Assembly (NCBI GenBank): GCA_020061545.1
Contig: JAGUYA010000119.1
Location: 1-6,936 of the forward strand
Direction of reading: 5' to 3'
DNA from: Candidatus Omnitrophota bacterium
GTDB taxonomy: Bacteria > Omnitrophota > Gorgyraeia > Gygaellales > Profunditerraquicolaceae
Length of the DNA stretch: 6,936 nt
The translations under genes and the position numbers were made by a program. The notes beneath the pieces were generated by a model, which saw nothing but the letters and a program-made list of their open reading frames with translations, did no database searches and was not told the DNA's origin. Below are positions 1 through 5,893 of the stretch, piece after piece. Each line of letters starts with the position of its first letter. Position 1 is the first letter of the stretch.

Positions 1-288
1 GGAACGAACCGCCGCCTGCTGGATAGAATTGCGCTTTTAGATTTCAAAAAGCCCTTTGATTTAATCCCTTTATATAAAAGCGGTTACAATAAAAAAGTTT
101 TGGCGGAAAATAATTTAAAAAATTCTTCTTTCTTTGCCGAAAATTCGCCAAGTTTAATCTGGTCGGGGCGGACAGACTTGAACTGTCGACCTCTTGGTCC
201 CAAACCAAGCGCTCTAGCCAAACTGAGCCACGCCCCGTTTTTCAATCTATTGCTTGTCGGAAAAACGGTACCACCAGCGATGCCATAA
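1..288 (+). CDS. Partial open frame, possibly the C-terminus of a serine recombinase, running into the tRNA gene
   Basis: The frame is open from the first base to TAA at 286-288 and has no start in the window, so only a C-terminal part would be present. Its first 50 or so residues include LLDRIALLDFKKPFDLIPLY. The FKKPFD-like stretch resembles the tail of large serine recombinases (resolvase family), which often end in a short Lys-Pro-Phe-containing segment; this is recall of a family style, not a database match. From about residue 54 the frame crosses the antisense of tRNA-Pro and gives a peptide beginning WSGRTDLNCRPLGP, which is typical of translated tRNA antisense and is probably not functional protein. 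The short reading frame with ATG at 100 is just part of this frame. The true gene may end near the tRNA, or the upstream part may be non-coding. A recombinase whose gene ends beside a tRNA 3' end would fit an integrated element. Confidence 0.33.
   Translation, partial: GTNRRLLDRIALLDFKKPFDLIPLYKSGYNKKVLAENNLKNSSFFAENSPSLIWSGRTDLNCRPLGPKPSALAKLSHAPFFNLLLVGKTVPPAMP
160..237 (-). tRNA. tRNA-Pro(UGG), CCA encoded
   Basis: Read on the minus strand, all cloverleaf parts are visible. The 7-bp acceptor stem pairs CGGGGCG (231-237) with CGCCCCG (164-170). A D-arm begins GCTC and contains AGTTTGGCTAG. The anticodon stem CTTGG/CCAAG encloses the loop TTTGGGA (198-204), with anticodon TGG at 200-202. 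The T-stem GACAG/CTGTC encloses TTCAAGT (176-182). The discriminator A is at 163 and CCA is encoded at 160-162. UGG reads proline CCN codons by wobble. Queuosine modifies GUN anticodons, so this tRNA is not a target of the queE/queF products nearby. The 3' end faces the partial recombinase-like frame. Confidence 0.97.
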
Positions 289-299
289 TCGGTGGTACC
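237..299 (-). promoter_or_regulatory. Two-hairpin leader of tRNA-Pro, terminator-like
   Basis: Two inverted repeats lie end to end between the tRNA promoter and the tRNA. The first has 9-bp perfect arms, GGTACCACC (267-275) and GGTGGTACC (291-299), extended inward by GAT/ATC past a small bulge. On the minus strand it is followed directly by GTTTTTCC, which gives it the look of an intrinsic terminator. The second pairs GTTTTTC (260-266 on the minus strand) with GAAAAAC (237-243), whose last base is tRNA nucleotide 1. The T-run of the first hairpin is therefore also the 5' arm of the second. It could be an attenuator, a processing signal for RNase P or RNase E, or a chance palindrome. On the plus strand no T-run follows, so it is a poor terminator for the left-hand frame. 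Confidence 0.5.
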
Positions 300-313
300 T
301 AAATTGTTATTTA

Positions 314-341
314 ATTATAACACTGAAAAATAACTTTGCAA
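314..341 (-). promoter_or_regulatory. Sigma-70-type promoter for tRNA-Pro
   Basis: On the minus strand TTGCAA (336-341) is followed after exactly 16 bp by a perfect TATAAT (314-319). The predicted start is near 307, which gives a leader of about 70 nt before the mature tRNA, and this contains the two hairpins at 237-299. The -10 is consensus and the -35 matches four of six bases. TTGCAA is its own reverse complement, so it could also act as a -35 on the plus strand. Confidence 0.65.
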
Positions 342-373
342 TCGGTAAATTTTAGAGTAGACTATTAGCGATT

Positions 374-2854
374 ATGAAGAAAAAAATAATTATTGCTATC
401 GTATTATTCTTATTGTTTTCTCTTGCCTTTGGATTAATCTACCTCAATAATGTCTACCTGCCTGTTAAAGTCAAAGGCCGGCTTGCCAATCTCCTGGCTA
501 CATCCCTAAATTATAATGCAGAAATAGGAAAACTTAGCTATAGCCTGATCAAAGGCCTCATCATTCAGGATATTGTTATTTACGATAAAGTAAAGGATAA
601 AGAAAATACCCTCTTAACCGTCAAAGAGGCCTCCTTCCATATCCTCTTCCTGCCCTTAATCAAAGAAAGAAAGATTATCATCCCTATAATGCATATAGAC
701 TCACCGTATCTGCATATACGTTATCAACAAGATGGTAACCTTAACTTTTCTAAAATTTCCCTTCCTAAACCCAGCCAACAGGCAAAACCAAAGGTCAAAT
801 TTTCTTTTCTCATCTATAAAATAAATATCTTTAACGGAAGCGGTGTCTTTGAAGATGAAAGCCTGACCCCTAAATTCAGCAAAACCATTCAGGATTTCAA
901 TATTGGACTCACGCTCAGTCCTCTAGCCAAAATTTCGTTTTTAATGGGAGCTAAACTGCTTACGGATAAAGAGGCAATCACTAAATTATCCTGTAAGGGA
1001 GAGTATAATGTTATCTCCCGAGAACTGAATTCTAAAGTAAATCTTGCTAATCTAGTCATCCCTGAATTCAATCCTTATTTCACGAGCCTGCCTCTTTCTA
1101 TTACCAGCGGCACTATTGAGAATAGCGACCTTGACCTTAAGTTTAAAGATAATATTATAGACTTAAAAGGTAATATTTCTATAAAAGGCCTGACGCTTAA
1201 GAAAGGCAACCTGACTCTTACCGCAGATATGAATATTACACCTGAACTTAGTTATGCCCTGGATAAAAAGACATGGGATTATCAAGCCAATCTCCAATTT
1301 CTTCAGGCGAATCTTAATGGCTTGCAATATATAGAAAAGGTAAGTAATATCTCGGGGGATATGGGTTTGATGAATAATAAGCTCTGGACAGATAATTTAA
1401 AACTACAGGCCCTGGACTCTGTTTTTATGCTTAAAGGCAGACTGGAGGATTTTCTTAATCCCTTTCTTAAGGCCAACCTTACTGCCGAAGAGCTCAATTT
1501 AGAAAAACTGGTCTCGATATTACCTTTTAAACCTGAAGGTTTAAATTTAAGCGGCACATCTAAGGCGGATATAAATATAGAAGGTTATCTAAAGAAATTA
1601 CCCCTGGATACAAAAGCAAGCTTGAAATTAAAGGATGCAAAATTACAGACTACGTTATTAAAAGAACCGATAAATAATGTAAAAGGTAAAGTTGATTTCA
1701 CTTCTGATACCATCGACTGGCTTAATCTGTCTTTTAATTATCTTGATACGGACTATACCACCACCGGAAACCTAACGAATTTTAAAGCACCGCAGATAAA
1801 TTTTGGCCTTAGTTCTAAAGACCTGGATTTAAAATCCGATATTAAGATGAAAGACAATCTGATAAGAATAAACACGTGCGCAGGTAAATATGTTGATTCT
1901 GGATTTGATATAAAAGGTGATATTGACACACAGGACAAAACCAATCCCGGATTGGACTTATCCGCAAAATTAAATCTTAAGCCCTCTGATGTTCTCGTAT
2001 TTCTACCCCCTACCCTAGTAGAAAACCTAAAGAAAATAAAGCTCGATGGCATCCTGAATATCCAGGGGTCATTAATCGGAAAAACCAGGGATTACAAAAA
2101 CTGGAATACCTCGGCGAACATTACTTCTCATACATTTTCTATCTATAATCTAAAATTGAGTGAACTCTCTTTTAATATCGAACAAAAGAATGGGCTGCTT
2201 GACATCACGCCCTTTGCTGCCTCCGGTTATTCAGGAATAATAATTCTCAATTTTTCTGCTGATTTAAAGCCCGGGGTGCCGACCTACAATTTAAAACTCA
2301 ATGGTTCGGGTATTGACTTGGCCAAATTAAAATTGGATACGGATGCAAAAGATAAGGATATAGCCGGCATACTGAATATCAGTGCGGATTTAAACGGTAA
2401 CTTTGAAGACCTCTCTGCCTTAAAAGGCACTGGTTTATTTTCTATCAAAGAAGGAAAGCTCTGGCAACTTAATCTTTTGAAAGGATTGGGAGAATTATTT
2501 TTGTTGCCGGATTATGAAAAGATTATCTTCAAAGAGGCACTGTTTGACTGTGCTGTTGCAGATAAATCTATCTCTACGGAAAATTTAAGGTTGATTAGTG
2601 ACCAGCTAAATCTGGATTGTAAGGGTAAGCTGGGATTTGACGGAACATTAGATTTTACGGTCTATACCACAGTGAATAAAAATCTTATCCGCGATTCGGC
2701 AGACTTAAGAAAATTCACCACCGCGATATTGGAAGGATTAAGCAGCGTCCTTACTATAAAGGTAAGCGGGACAATACAAAACCCTAAATATAAAATTATC
2801 CCTATGCCTTTGGATTTGATAAAGAATATTAAGGATTTCTTTTTATCCCGTTAG
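374..2854 (+). CDS. AsmA-family membrane-anchored periplasmic protein
   Basis: This 826-residue protein starts with MKKK and a hydrophobic segment at residues about 4-24, a signal anchor in the inner membrane. The rest is a long repetitive beta-rich region expected to lie in the periplasm. A stretch from about residue 665 to 815, including GLFSIKEGKLWQLNLLKGLG and then a series of 'L.S..L.L.CKGKLGFDG.LDF' strands, has the pattern of the AsmA-like C-terminal domain. AsmA/TamB/YhdP-type proteins are linked to outer-membrane homeostasis and phospholipid transfer between membranes; that role is taken from the family. The length is between E. coli AsmA and TamB. No lipobox and no second membrane helix are seen. 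No convincing Shine-Dalgarno precedes the ATG at 374, but the anchor sequence supports this start. A TATAAC at 316-321 could be a plus-strand -10, without a good -35. The gene stands alone and converges on rdgB. Confidence 0.85.
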   Translation: MKKKIIIAIVLFLLFSLAFGLIYLNNVYLPVKVKGRLANLLATSLNYNAEIGKLSYSLIKGLIIQDIVIYDKVKDKENTLLTVKEASFHILFLPLIKERKIIIPIMHIDSPYLHIRYQQDGNLNFSKISLPKPSQQAKPKVKFSFLIYKINIFNGSGVFEDESLTPKFSKTIQDFNIGLTLSPLAKISFLMGAKLLTDKEAITKLSCKGEYNVISRELNSKVNLANLVIPEFNPYFTSLPLSITSGTIENSDLDLKFKDNIIDLKGNISIKGLTLKKGNLTLTADMNITPELSYALDKKTWDYQANLQFLQANLNGLQYIEKVSNISGDMGLMNNKLWTDNLKLQALDSVFMLKGRLEDFLNPFLKANLTAEELNLEKLVSILPFKPEGLNLSGTSKADINIEGYLKKLPLDTKASLKLKDAKLQTTLLKEPINNVKGKVDFTSDTIDWLNLSFNYLDTDYTTTGNLTNFKAPQINFGLSSKDLDLKSDIKMKDNLIRINTCAGKYVDSGFDIKGDIDTQDKTNPGLDLSAKLNLKPSDVLVFLPPTLVENLKKIKLDGILNIQGSLIGKTRDYKNWNTSANITSHTFSIYNLKLSELSFNIEQKNGLLDITPFAASGYSGIIILNFSADLKPGVPTYNLKLNGSGIDLAKLKLDTDAKDKDIAGILNISADLNGNFEDLSALKGTGLFSIKEGKLWQLNLLKGLGELFLLPDYEKIIFKEALFDCAVADKSISTENLRLISDQLNLDCKGKLGFDGTLDFTVYTTVNKNLIRDSADLRKFTTAILEGLSSVLTIKVSGTIQNPKYKIIPMPLDLIKNIKDFFLSR

Positions 2855-2891
2855 ATAAGTACTTATGCGGATATATTTTATCTAACGGGAT
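2845..2891. terminator. Shared hairpin between the convergent asmA-like and rdgB genes
   Basis: Arms 2845-2858 (ATCCCGTTAGATAA) and 2878-2891 are a perfect 14-bp inverted repeat around a 19-nt loop. On the plus strand the stem is followed by TTT and then AGG, a short T-tract; on the minus strand A-rich sequence follows. It is therefore a moderate terminator for the asmA-like gene, and for rdgB it may act mostly as a 3' stabilising hairpin. Each arm contains the last codons TCC CGT TAG of one of the two genes. Confidence 0.7.
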
Positions 2892-3490
2892 TTTAGGTAA
2901 GTAGCCAGGATTAACTTTGTTTTTTGCAGGGCGCAAAAACGATGACTCATCCTGTGTTTTATGGCCGGTCCGAGCTCGGCAAAAGTTTTTTGATATTTCG
3001 GTATCACAAATAAAGGGTCATAGCCAAATCCAAAATGGCCTTTTAAACTAAAACCGATAAACCCGCGACACTTTCCTTCTGCAACTCCTACCAAGCCGTT
3101 CTGATCTGCCAAAGCCACAACACAGCAATAATGCGCCTTTCTTTTATTTACGGGTACACCTTTAAGCAACTTCAGTAATTTTAAATTATTTTTCAAGTCG
3201 CTTTTGTCTTTGCCTGCGAAACGCGACGAATAAACTCCCGGTTTACCTCTTAAGACATCCACGCAAAGACCAGAATCTTCGCCTAAGGCTAATTTTTTGG
3301 TGAATTGCGCAATCTTGATTGCCTTTTTTATGGCGTTCTCGCGGAAGGTCTTGCCGTTTTCAATTATCCTTAGGCGCTCTTTGGGATAATCCGCTAAAGA
3401 TGCGATTTTCAGGCTGAGGTCTTTTAAGATTTCTTTTATTTCTTCTAGTTTCTTTTTATTCTTAGTAGCTACCACTAATTCATATTTCAT
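2882..3490 (-). CDS. rdgB: XTP/dITP pyrophosphatase (non-canonical purine NTP hydrolase), RdgB/HAM1 family
   Basis: The enzyme hydrolyses XTP, dITP and ITP to the monophosphate and pyrophosphate, keeping deaminated purines out of DNA and RNA; it is cytosolic. The 202 residues are the usual family length. The N-terminal loop ATKNKKK (T9, N11, K14) binds the triphosphate. EDSGLCVDVLRGKPGVYSSR (71-90) holds the catalytic Asp (D72) and the signature GVYSSRFAG. GFGYDPLF (154-161) and KHRMSHR (178-184) form the base-recognition region. No clear ribosome binding site precedes ATG at 3488-3490, but the start fits the family. The gene is often adjacent to rph in bacteria; here 251 nt separate them, mostly a 169-bp inverted-repeat element. 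Because of that gap, rdgB may have its own promoter or depend on read-through; I see no convincing promoter. The last codons lie in the terminator hairpin. Confidence 0.96.
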   Translation of the reverse strand: MKYELVVATKNKKKLEEIKEILKDLSLKIASLADYPKERLRIIENGKTFRENAIKKAIKIAQFTKKLALGEDSGLCVDVLRGKPGVYSSRFAGKDKSDLKNNLKLLKLLKGVPVNKRKAHYCCVVALADQNGLVGVAEGKCRGFIGFSLKGHFGFGYDPLFVIPKYQKTFAELGPAIKHRMSHRFCALQKTKLILATYLKSR

Positions 3491-3521
3491 TAGATGATAT
3501 TTAACTCTGCTTAATTCTGAA

Positions 3522-3690
3522 ATTTTAGGGTTCTTGCTGGAGCGTGCATTAGAAATTTTTTGGCATTTGTCTGCAAGGATTTACGACGAGTAGAGGGTGA
3601 GATACTACGATAAAGGCTATCCTAAAGCAGAGGAAGTAAACCGTAGCAGACGGCAAAAAATTTCAGCACGCGGAAGCAAAACCCTAAAAT
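3522..3690. repeat. 169-bp imperfect inverted-repeat element between rph and rdgB
   Basis: The ends are perfect 11-bp inverted repeats, ATTTTAGGGTT (3522-3532) and AACCCTAAAAT (3680-3690). Moving inward, further pairs are TTGCT/AGCAA (3534-3538 with 3675-3679), GCGTGC/GCACGC (3542-3547 with 3666-3671), GAAATTTTTTG/CAAAAAATTTC (3552-3562 with 3654-3664), TCTGC/GCAGA (3570-3574 with 3646-3650) and GG-TTTAC/GTAAACC (3577-3584 with 3636-3642). The apex (3585-3635) is purine-rich and may form two small hairpins, GTAG/CTAC and AGG-CTAT-CCT. Nearly the whole element can fold into one long stem. No reading frame or intrinsic terminator is apparent in it. It could be a MITE-like insertion, a REP-type repeat or a structured RNA carried in the operon transcript. 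The flanks to 3491 and 3741 hold only AT-rich sequence and a small CTGT/ACAG hairpin at 3697-3709. Confidence 0.8.
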
Positions 3691-3741
3691 ACATTTCTGT
3701 AAGAAACAGGCTAAGACAAGACCCGCTATAAAAATATAAAT

Positions 3742-4455
3742 CTATAAAATATCCTTGAGGAGATTCCTCTGAATATCGATTAGCTCTGCAATTCCCTTTT
3801 GAGCCAAGCCCAAAAGCCTATCCATCTGGTCTTTATTAAATGTTTTTCGTTCCGCTGTGCCCTGGATTTCGATAAACTCAGCCTTCCCGGTCATCACAAT
3901 ATTCATATCCACTTCTGCCTTGGAATCCTCTTGATAGGTTAAATCCAGAAGTAAACCTCCGTTGACAATACCGACGCTGGTCGCAGCCACAAAATCCTTT
4001 ATAGGCATTTTATCCAACATGCCGTCTTTCTTAAGTTTATTCAAGGCATCTACCAGAGCAATAAAACTTCCGGTGATAGAGGCAGTGCGCGTTCCGCCGT
4101 CAGCCTGGATAACATCACAATCAATCCAGATAGTGCGCTCACCTATAGGTTTCATATCACAAACTGCCCGAAGCGAACGGCCCACGAGGCGCTGTATTTC
4201 ATAGACACGGCCGGAATCTTTTCCCCGCTGAATGCGCGTCTGACAGGAACGCGGCAGCATACCATATTCCGCAGTCACCCAGCCAGTACCTGTGCCTTTT
4301 AAAAACGGCGGCACAGATTCTTCAATTGATGCAGTACAGATAACCCGGGTATTGCCTAGTTCAATTAAACACGAGCCTTCTGCATACTTTATGTAATTAC
4401 GGCTAATCTGCACCTTTCTTATTTTATCCAATCCCCGACCATCCTGCCTAATCAT
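3742..4455 (-). CDS. rph: Ribonuclease PH
   Basis: RNase PH is a phosphate-dependent 3'-5' exoribonuclease that trims tRNA precursors beyond the CCA end and acts as a ring-shaped hexamer in the cytosol. The 237 residues match the family length. Visible signatures are R-x-DGR near the N-terminus, [17 protein letters not shown] (54-70), [17 protein letters not shown] (82-98) with the arginines that contact [14 protein letters not shown] (119-129), which forms the phosphate-binding site, and [15 protein letters not shown] (176-190) with the acidic residues D177 and D183. Near the C-terminus QGTAERKTF replaces the more usual QGTAEG-x-F, a small divergence. The ATG at 4453-4455 overlaps the stop of the upstream fumarase beta gene by 8 nt and has a strong ribosome binding site, so the two genes are co-transcribed and probably translationally coupled. 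Confidence 0.97.
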   Translation of the reverse strand: MIRQDGRGLDKIRKVQISRNYIKYAEGSCLIELGNTRVICTASIEESVPPFLKGTGTGWVTAEYGMLPRSCQTRIQRGKDSGRVYEIQRLVGRSLRAVCDMKPIGERTIWIDCDVIQADGGTRTASITGSFIALVDALNKLKKDGMLDKMPIKDFVAATSVGIVNGGLLLDLTYQEDSKAEVDMNIVMTGKAEFIEIQGTAERKTFNKDQMDRLLGLAQKGIAELIDIQRNLLKDIL

Positions 4456-4969
4456 AAATACTCCTCCCTTTGGTATCTATTCCCACAATTAGGGGAAAAT
4501 CTCTCACCTCTAATTTATAAATTGCCTCTGGCCCTAAATTCTTATAGGCAACTTTAGTTGCTTTTTGAATATATTTTGACAGGAGTGCTCCACACCCAGC
4601 ATAAGTCAAGAAATATATTGCCTTATATTTTTTTATTGCCTGTATTATTGCTTTAGAGCGCCTGCCTTTACCGATCATGGCCAGGATTCCCTTTTTTAAT
4701 AATACTGGCGTAAATTCATCCATGCGTAAACTTGTGGTTGGGCCACAAGAGCCAATAATTTTACCTTTGGGTTTAGGCGTAGGACCGCAATAATAAATAA
4801 TTCGACCTTTTAAATCAATGGCTGTTTTCTTATTTTTATGAATTGCCTCAGCTAATCTTTTATGCACCTGGTCTCGGGCAGTGTAAATAACTCCACTTAA
4901 TAAGACTTCTTCCCCTACGTTTAATCTCTCAATCTCTCTTTTTGTTAAAGGAGTATTTATTCTCTTCAT
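4448..4969 (-). CDS. Class I fumarate hydratase, beta (C-terminal) subunit
   Basis: This is the small subunit of the two-subunit iron-sulfur hydro-lyase that interconverts fumarate and malate; the L-tartrate dehydratase beta subunit TtdB belongs to the same family. The 173-residue length is normal. Family motifs are [15 protein letters not shown] (25-39), [30 protein letters not shown] (59-88, with CGP and GSCGPTTS), IGKG (99-102), GALLSKYI (127-134) and [10 protein letters not shown] (153-162). At 123-127 it reads YAGCG where relatives usually have a GGAG-like run, a mild difference. The ATG at 4967-4969 overlaps the alpha-subunit stop as ATGA, with no Shine-Dalgarno, so translation is probably coupled to alpha. 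It then overlaps rph by 8 nt. Fumarase is the more likely activity; tartrate dehydratase cannot be excluded from sequence alone. Confidence 0.92.
   Translation of the reverse strand: MKRINTPLTKREIERLNVGEEVLLSGVIYTARDQVHKRLAEAIHKNKKTAIDLKGRIIYYCGPTPKPKGKIIGSCGPTTSLRMDEFTPVLLKKGILAMIGKGRRSKAIIQAIKKYKAIYFLTYAGCGALLSKYIQKATKVAYKNLGPEAIYKLEVRDFPLIVGIDTKGRSIYD
4461..4470 (-). promoter_or_regulatory. Strong Shine-Dalgarno for rph
   Basis: On the minus strand AAGGGAGGAG ends 5 nt before ATG at 4453-4455. It lies inside the end of the fumarase beta coding sequence and fixes the rph start. It is the only strong ribosome binding site seen in this gene string; the neighbours start with weak or no recognisable sites. 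Confidence 0.8.
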
Positions 4970-5796
4970 AATGTATTAGCGGCGCTTCTTAAGGCATGGC
5001 AGCTGATATTCACCGCAACAGGCAACCCCGCAATATGAGTGGGATAGATTTCTATATTTACTCCTAAACAGGTGGTCTCACCGCCTAAGCCCATGGGACC
5101 GATATTTAGCTTATTTATCTCTTTTACTAATTCTGCTTCTAATCTTTTGACTTTTGACTTTTGACTTTTGACTTTTCTAAGTAGCGCCTTTTTTGCCAGA
5201 AAACAGGCATAATCCGCAGTCCCGCCAATTCCCACACCCACAACATAAGGCGGACAGGCATCCGGGCCGGCTAACTTGACTGCTTCCGCAACGAATCTCT
5301 TCACTTCATCGATACGAGCAGTGGGATTAAACATTTTCAGCTGCGTCTTATTCTCGCAACCAAAACCACAAGGCAAAACCGTTATCTTTAATTTATTACC
5401 TCTGACAATATCTGTATGTATTACTACAGGAGAATATCCAGGTTTATCACGGAATAAAGGATGGCTAATTATAGAATTTCTTAAGAATCCTTTTTTGTAT
5501 CCTAACTCTACGCCTTTATTTACTGCTGACTTTAAATCTCCGCTAATTTTTATATCCTGTCCGATTTCTAAAAAAACTACCGGCAAACCTGTATCCTGGC
5601 AGATAGCTAATTTTTCTCTTTTAGCAATTTTAGCGTTCTCAATAATCGCATCCAATATTTTCTTGGCGCGTTTATTTGTCTCTTTTGGGTGGGCAACTTT
5701 AAGTTGTGCGAGAACATCCTTTCTTAAAACCGTATTTGCCTGGGTGCACAATTCGCAAACTTTATCTCTAACTTTATTTGCCGATATCTCTCTCAT
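4966..5796 (-). CDS. Class I fumarate hydratase, alpha (N-terminal, Fe-S) subunit
   Basis: This catalytic subunit binds a [4Fe-4S] cluster and works with the beta subunit encoded just downstream. I place the start at ATG 5794-5796, giving 276 residues that begin MREISANKVRD, matching the usual family start MREI. A longer frame from ATG 5842-5844 would add 16 residues, but these are encoded by a palindromic repeat and look artefactual. The three cluster cysteines are present, numbered from MREI: C66 in CQDTG, C181 in GPDACPPYVVG and C243 in GGETTCLGV. GPMGLGG and LPVAVNISCHALRSA are also typical. GFGCEN replaces the more usual GFGSEN, and a second nearby cysteine (PCGFGC) is unusual. A lysine/serine-rich linker (RKVKSQKSKVK) is encoded by a heptamer tandem repeat. 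The gene follows queF after a 94-nt gap filled by the repeat. Confidence 0.93.
   Translation of the reverse strand: MREISANKVRDKVCELCTQANTVLRKDVLAQLKVAHPKETNKRAKKILDAIIENAKIAKREKLAICQDTGLPVVFLEIGQDIKISGDLKSAVNKGVELGYKKGFLRNSIISHPLFRDKPGYSPVVIHTDIVRGNKLKITVLPCGFGCENKTQLKMFNPTARIDEVKRFVAEAVKLAGPDACPPYVVGVGIGGTADYACFLAKKALLRKVKSQKSKVKRLEAELVKEINKLNIGPMGLGGETTCLGVNIEIYPTHIAGLPVAVNISCHALRSAANTL
5144..5176. repeat. Heptamer tandem repeat inside fumarase alpha
   Basis: CTTTTGA occurs four times in a row (5144-5171), followed by CTTTT. On the coding strand this is AAAGTCA-type sequence and is translated as KVKSQKSKVK, with the frame shifting through the 7-bp unit. It lies in the linker between the IGGT...AKKALL part and the LEAELVKEINKLNIGP part, where relatives vary in length, so it is probably tolerated. 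A change of one copy would shift the frame by one base. Confidence 0.9.
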
Positions 5797-5805
5797 CTTT
5801 TCAGT

Positions 5806-5893
5806 TAGGGACAGGTCCACAGCCAAAGCGAGAACTGTCCCCATTCAATATCTTCAGGGGACACTTCTCCGATTGGGTCGGGACCTGTCCCTA
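5806..5893. repeat. 88-bp REP/MITE-like palindrome between queF and fumarase alpha
   Basis: The outer arms TAGGGACAGGTCC (5806-5818) and GGACCTGTCCCTA (5881-5893) are a perfect 13-bp inverted repeat. Inside are CCAA/TTGG (5823-5826 with 5873-5876), GAGAA/TTCTC (5830-5834 with 5865-5869) and TGTCCCC/GGGGACA (5836-5842 with 5857-5863), so the whole segment can form one long hairpin. GGGACA and TGTCCC alternate four times. This layout is typical of dispersed repetitive extragenic palindromes moved by REP-associated transposases; that assignment is inference, as only one copy is in view. It lacks a following T-run, so it is not a clear terminator. Its end supplies the queF stop codon, and its other end stops 9 bp before the fumarase alpha ATG. 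Confidence 0.8.

Noticed and set aside
267..299. GGTGGTACCG on the minus strand resembles the core of the T-box riboswitch sequence.
   Set aside because: The leader is only about 70 nt, has no specifier stem, and leads to a tRNA rather than a synthetase or amino-acid gene. The match is explained by the 9-bp palindrome.
336..363. Plus-strand promoter for the asmA-like gene using TTGCAA (336-341) and TAGACT (358-363).
   Set aside because: The -10 matches only four of six bases and would place the start within a few bases of the ATG at 374; not strong enough to annotate.
3585..3635. Small protein-coding frame in the rph-rdgB spacer.
   Set aside because: The frames are short and interrupted, lack a ribosome binding site, and the sequence is explained by inverted-repeat structure.
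5797..5844. N-terminal extension of fumarase alpha from ATG 5842-5844.
   Set aside because: It is encoded by the palindromic repeat, and the family normally starts at MREI, which is the ATG at 5794-5796.
5806..5893. Intrinsic terminator between queF and fumarase alpha.
   Set aside because: No T-run follows the stem on either strand, and the next gene starts 9 bp later; a repeat element explains it better.
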